Source: CALFVT01 sp964513675 (GTDB taxonomy: Bacteria > Pseudomonadota > Alphaproteobacteria > Caulobacterales > Maricaulaceae). Taken from it: a stretch of DNA of 5,930 nucleotides. Shown here in pieces: positions 5,373-5,930 of the stretch (positions within the stretch are counted from its first letter, which is position 1; each line of letters starts with the position of its first letter). The stretch spans positions 1 through 5,930 of the forward strand of contig CAZEOD010000084.1 in assembly GCA_964513675.1 (NCBI GenBank), given 5' to 3'. Below the pieces are notes generated by a model. It did no database searches and was not told the DNA's origin. It was given only the letters and a program-made list of their open reading frames with translations. The translations under genes and the position numbers were made by a program.

Positions 5373-5930
5373 TTAATCAATATCCTCTCTCACGCTCCCA
5401 TCCGCGCTCAGATAAATCTGGCCGCCGAGTTCTTTGAACTTTTCGCTCATTTCGGCCATGCCGGCTTCGACGTCGGCGGGGTAGAGCGCTTGCTTTTCGT
5501 TATCTGATAGGCCGTCGGCATAATCGCGGACGTCTTGGGTAATTTTCATGGAGCAGAATTTCGGGCCGCACATGGAGCAGAAATGCGCCACCTTGTGGGC
5601 ATCTTTCGGCAAGGTTTGGTCATGAAAATCTTTCGCCGTTTCAGGGTCAAGCGCGAGGTTAAATTGATCTTCCCATCGGAAATCAAACCTTGCGCGCGAT
5701 AGCGCGTCATCGCGGATTTGCGCTGCGGGATGGCCTTTGGCAAGGTCAGCAGCATGGGCGGCGAGTTTATAGGTAATCACCCCGACTTTAACGTCGTCAC
5801 GGTCTGGCAATCCTAAATGTTCTTTCGGCGTCACATAACAGAGCATAGCTGTGCCAAACCAGCCAATCATCGCCGCGCCAATACCCGATGGGAGATGGTC
5901 ATAGCCGGGCGCAATATCCGTCGTGCGCGG
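5373..5930 (-). CDS. thiC: ThiC, phosphomethylpyrimidine synthase (C-terminal part, cut by the window edge)
   Basis: ThiC is a radical-SAM enzyme that rearranges aminoimidazole ribotide, a purine intermediate, into HMP phosphate, the pyrimidine half of thiamine. Only the last 185 residues are inside the window; the frame is open to the right edge, beginning PRTTDIAPGYDH. The [4Fe-4S] motif C-x2-C-x4-C (HFCSMCGPKFCSMK) is at fragment residues 118-126, bases 5553-5579. The stretches WFGTAMLCYVTPKEHLGLP, AAHAADLAKGHP and RWEDQFNLALDP are strongly conserved in the family. One oddity is LPSGIGAA where most ThiC proteins I know read ITSAIGAA. The C-terminal tail is slightly longer than in E. coli and acidic (ending REDID). 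The start and any TPP riboswitch would lie beyond the window. A T6 run (minus strand, 5345-5350) lies about 23 bases after the stop codon, but I see no strong stem before it. Confidence 0.96.
   Translation of the reverse strand, partial: PRTTDIAPGYDHLPSGIGAAMIGWFGTAMLCYVTPKEHLGLPDRDDVKVGVITYKLAAHAADLAKGHPAAQIRDDALSRARFDFRWEDQFNLALDPETAKDFHDQTLPKDAHKVAHFCSMCGPKFCSMKITQDVRDYADGLSDNEKQALYPADVEAGMAEMSEKFKELGGQIYLSADGSVREDID

Overview
The window looks like chromosomal DNA of an alphaproteobacterium, most likely from the Caulobacter/Hyphomonas side of the class. Three things support this. A divK-pleD pair matches the Caulobacter cell-cycle proteins residue by residue at the functional sites. The DinB polymerase carries the N-terminal zinc-finger extension typical of alphaproteobacterial DinB. 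The site in front of dinB is a perfect GAAC-N7-GAAC, the alphaproteobacterial form of the LexA (SOS) box. The core genes have moderate GC; the leftmost gene is visibly richer in A and T.

Left part (1-1557). A GNRA-loop hairpin with a T-run at 18-40 ends a plus-strand transcript that comes from outside the window; 41-219 shows nothing I can name. A minus-strand, AT-rich gene of unknown function (220-963) has a putative HEPN-type R-x4-H motif and looks like accessory DNA. Behind it lies about 590 bases without a convincing protein gene. That gap holds a plausible promoter for the HEPN-like gene, one near-consensus DnaA-box word, several complementary segments and two back-to-back hairpins, and it ends with a possible weak terminator for pleD.

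Centre (1558-4806). divK and pleD form a minus-strand operon with a 12-base gap. DivK is a single-domain response regulator and PleD a REC-REC-GGDEF diguanylate cyclase; by analogy with Caulobacter both belong to the DivJ/PleC phosphorelay that controls polar development and the cell cycle. Divergent from them, sharing a short promoter region, is dinB (DNA polymerase IV), which should be SOS-controlled through the LexA box at 3429-3443.

Right part (4807-5930). A small GIY-YIG nuclease gene sits between two nearly identical copies of a palindromic repeat (31 of 32 bases the same, exactly 339 bases apart). The downstream copy is read as the C-terminal tail of the protein. A third, inverted fragment of the repeat lies just beyond. 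This nuclease-plus-palindrome unit is the best candidate in the window for an under-described mobile module. The window ends inside thiC (minus strand), the HMP-phosphate synthase of thiamine synthesis, with its C-terminal CxxCxxxxC iron-sulfur motif intact.
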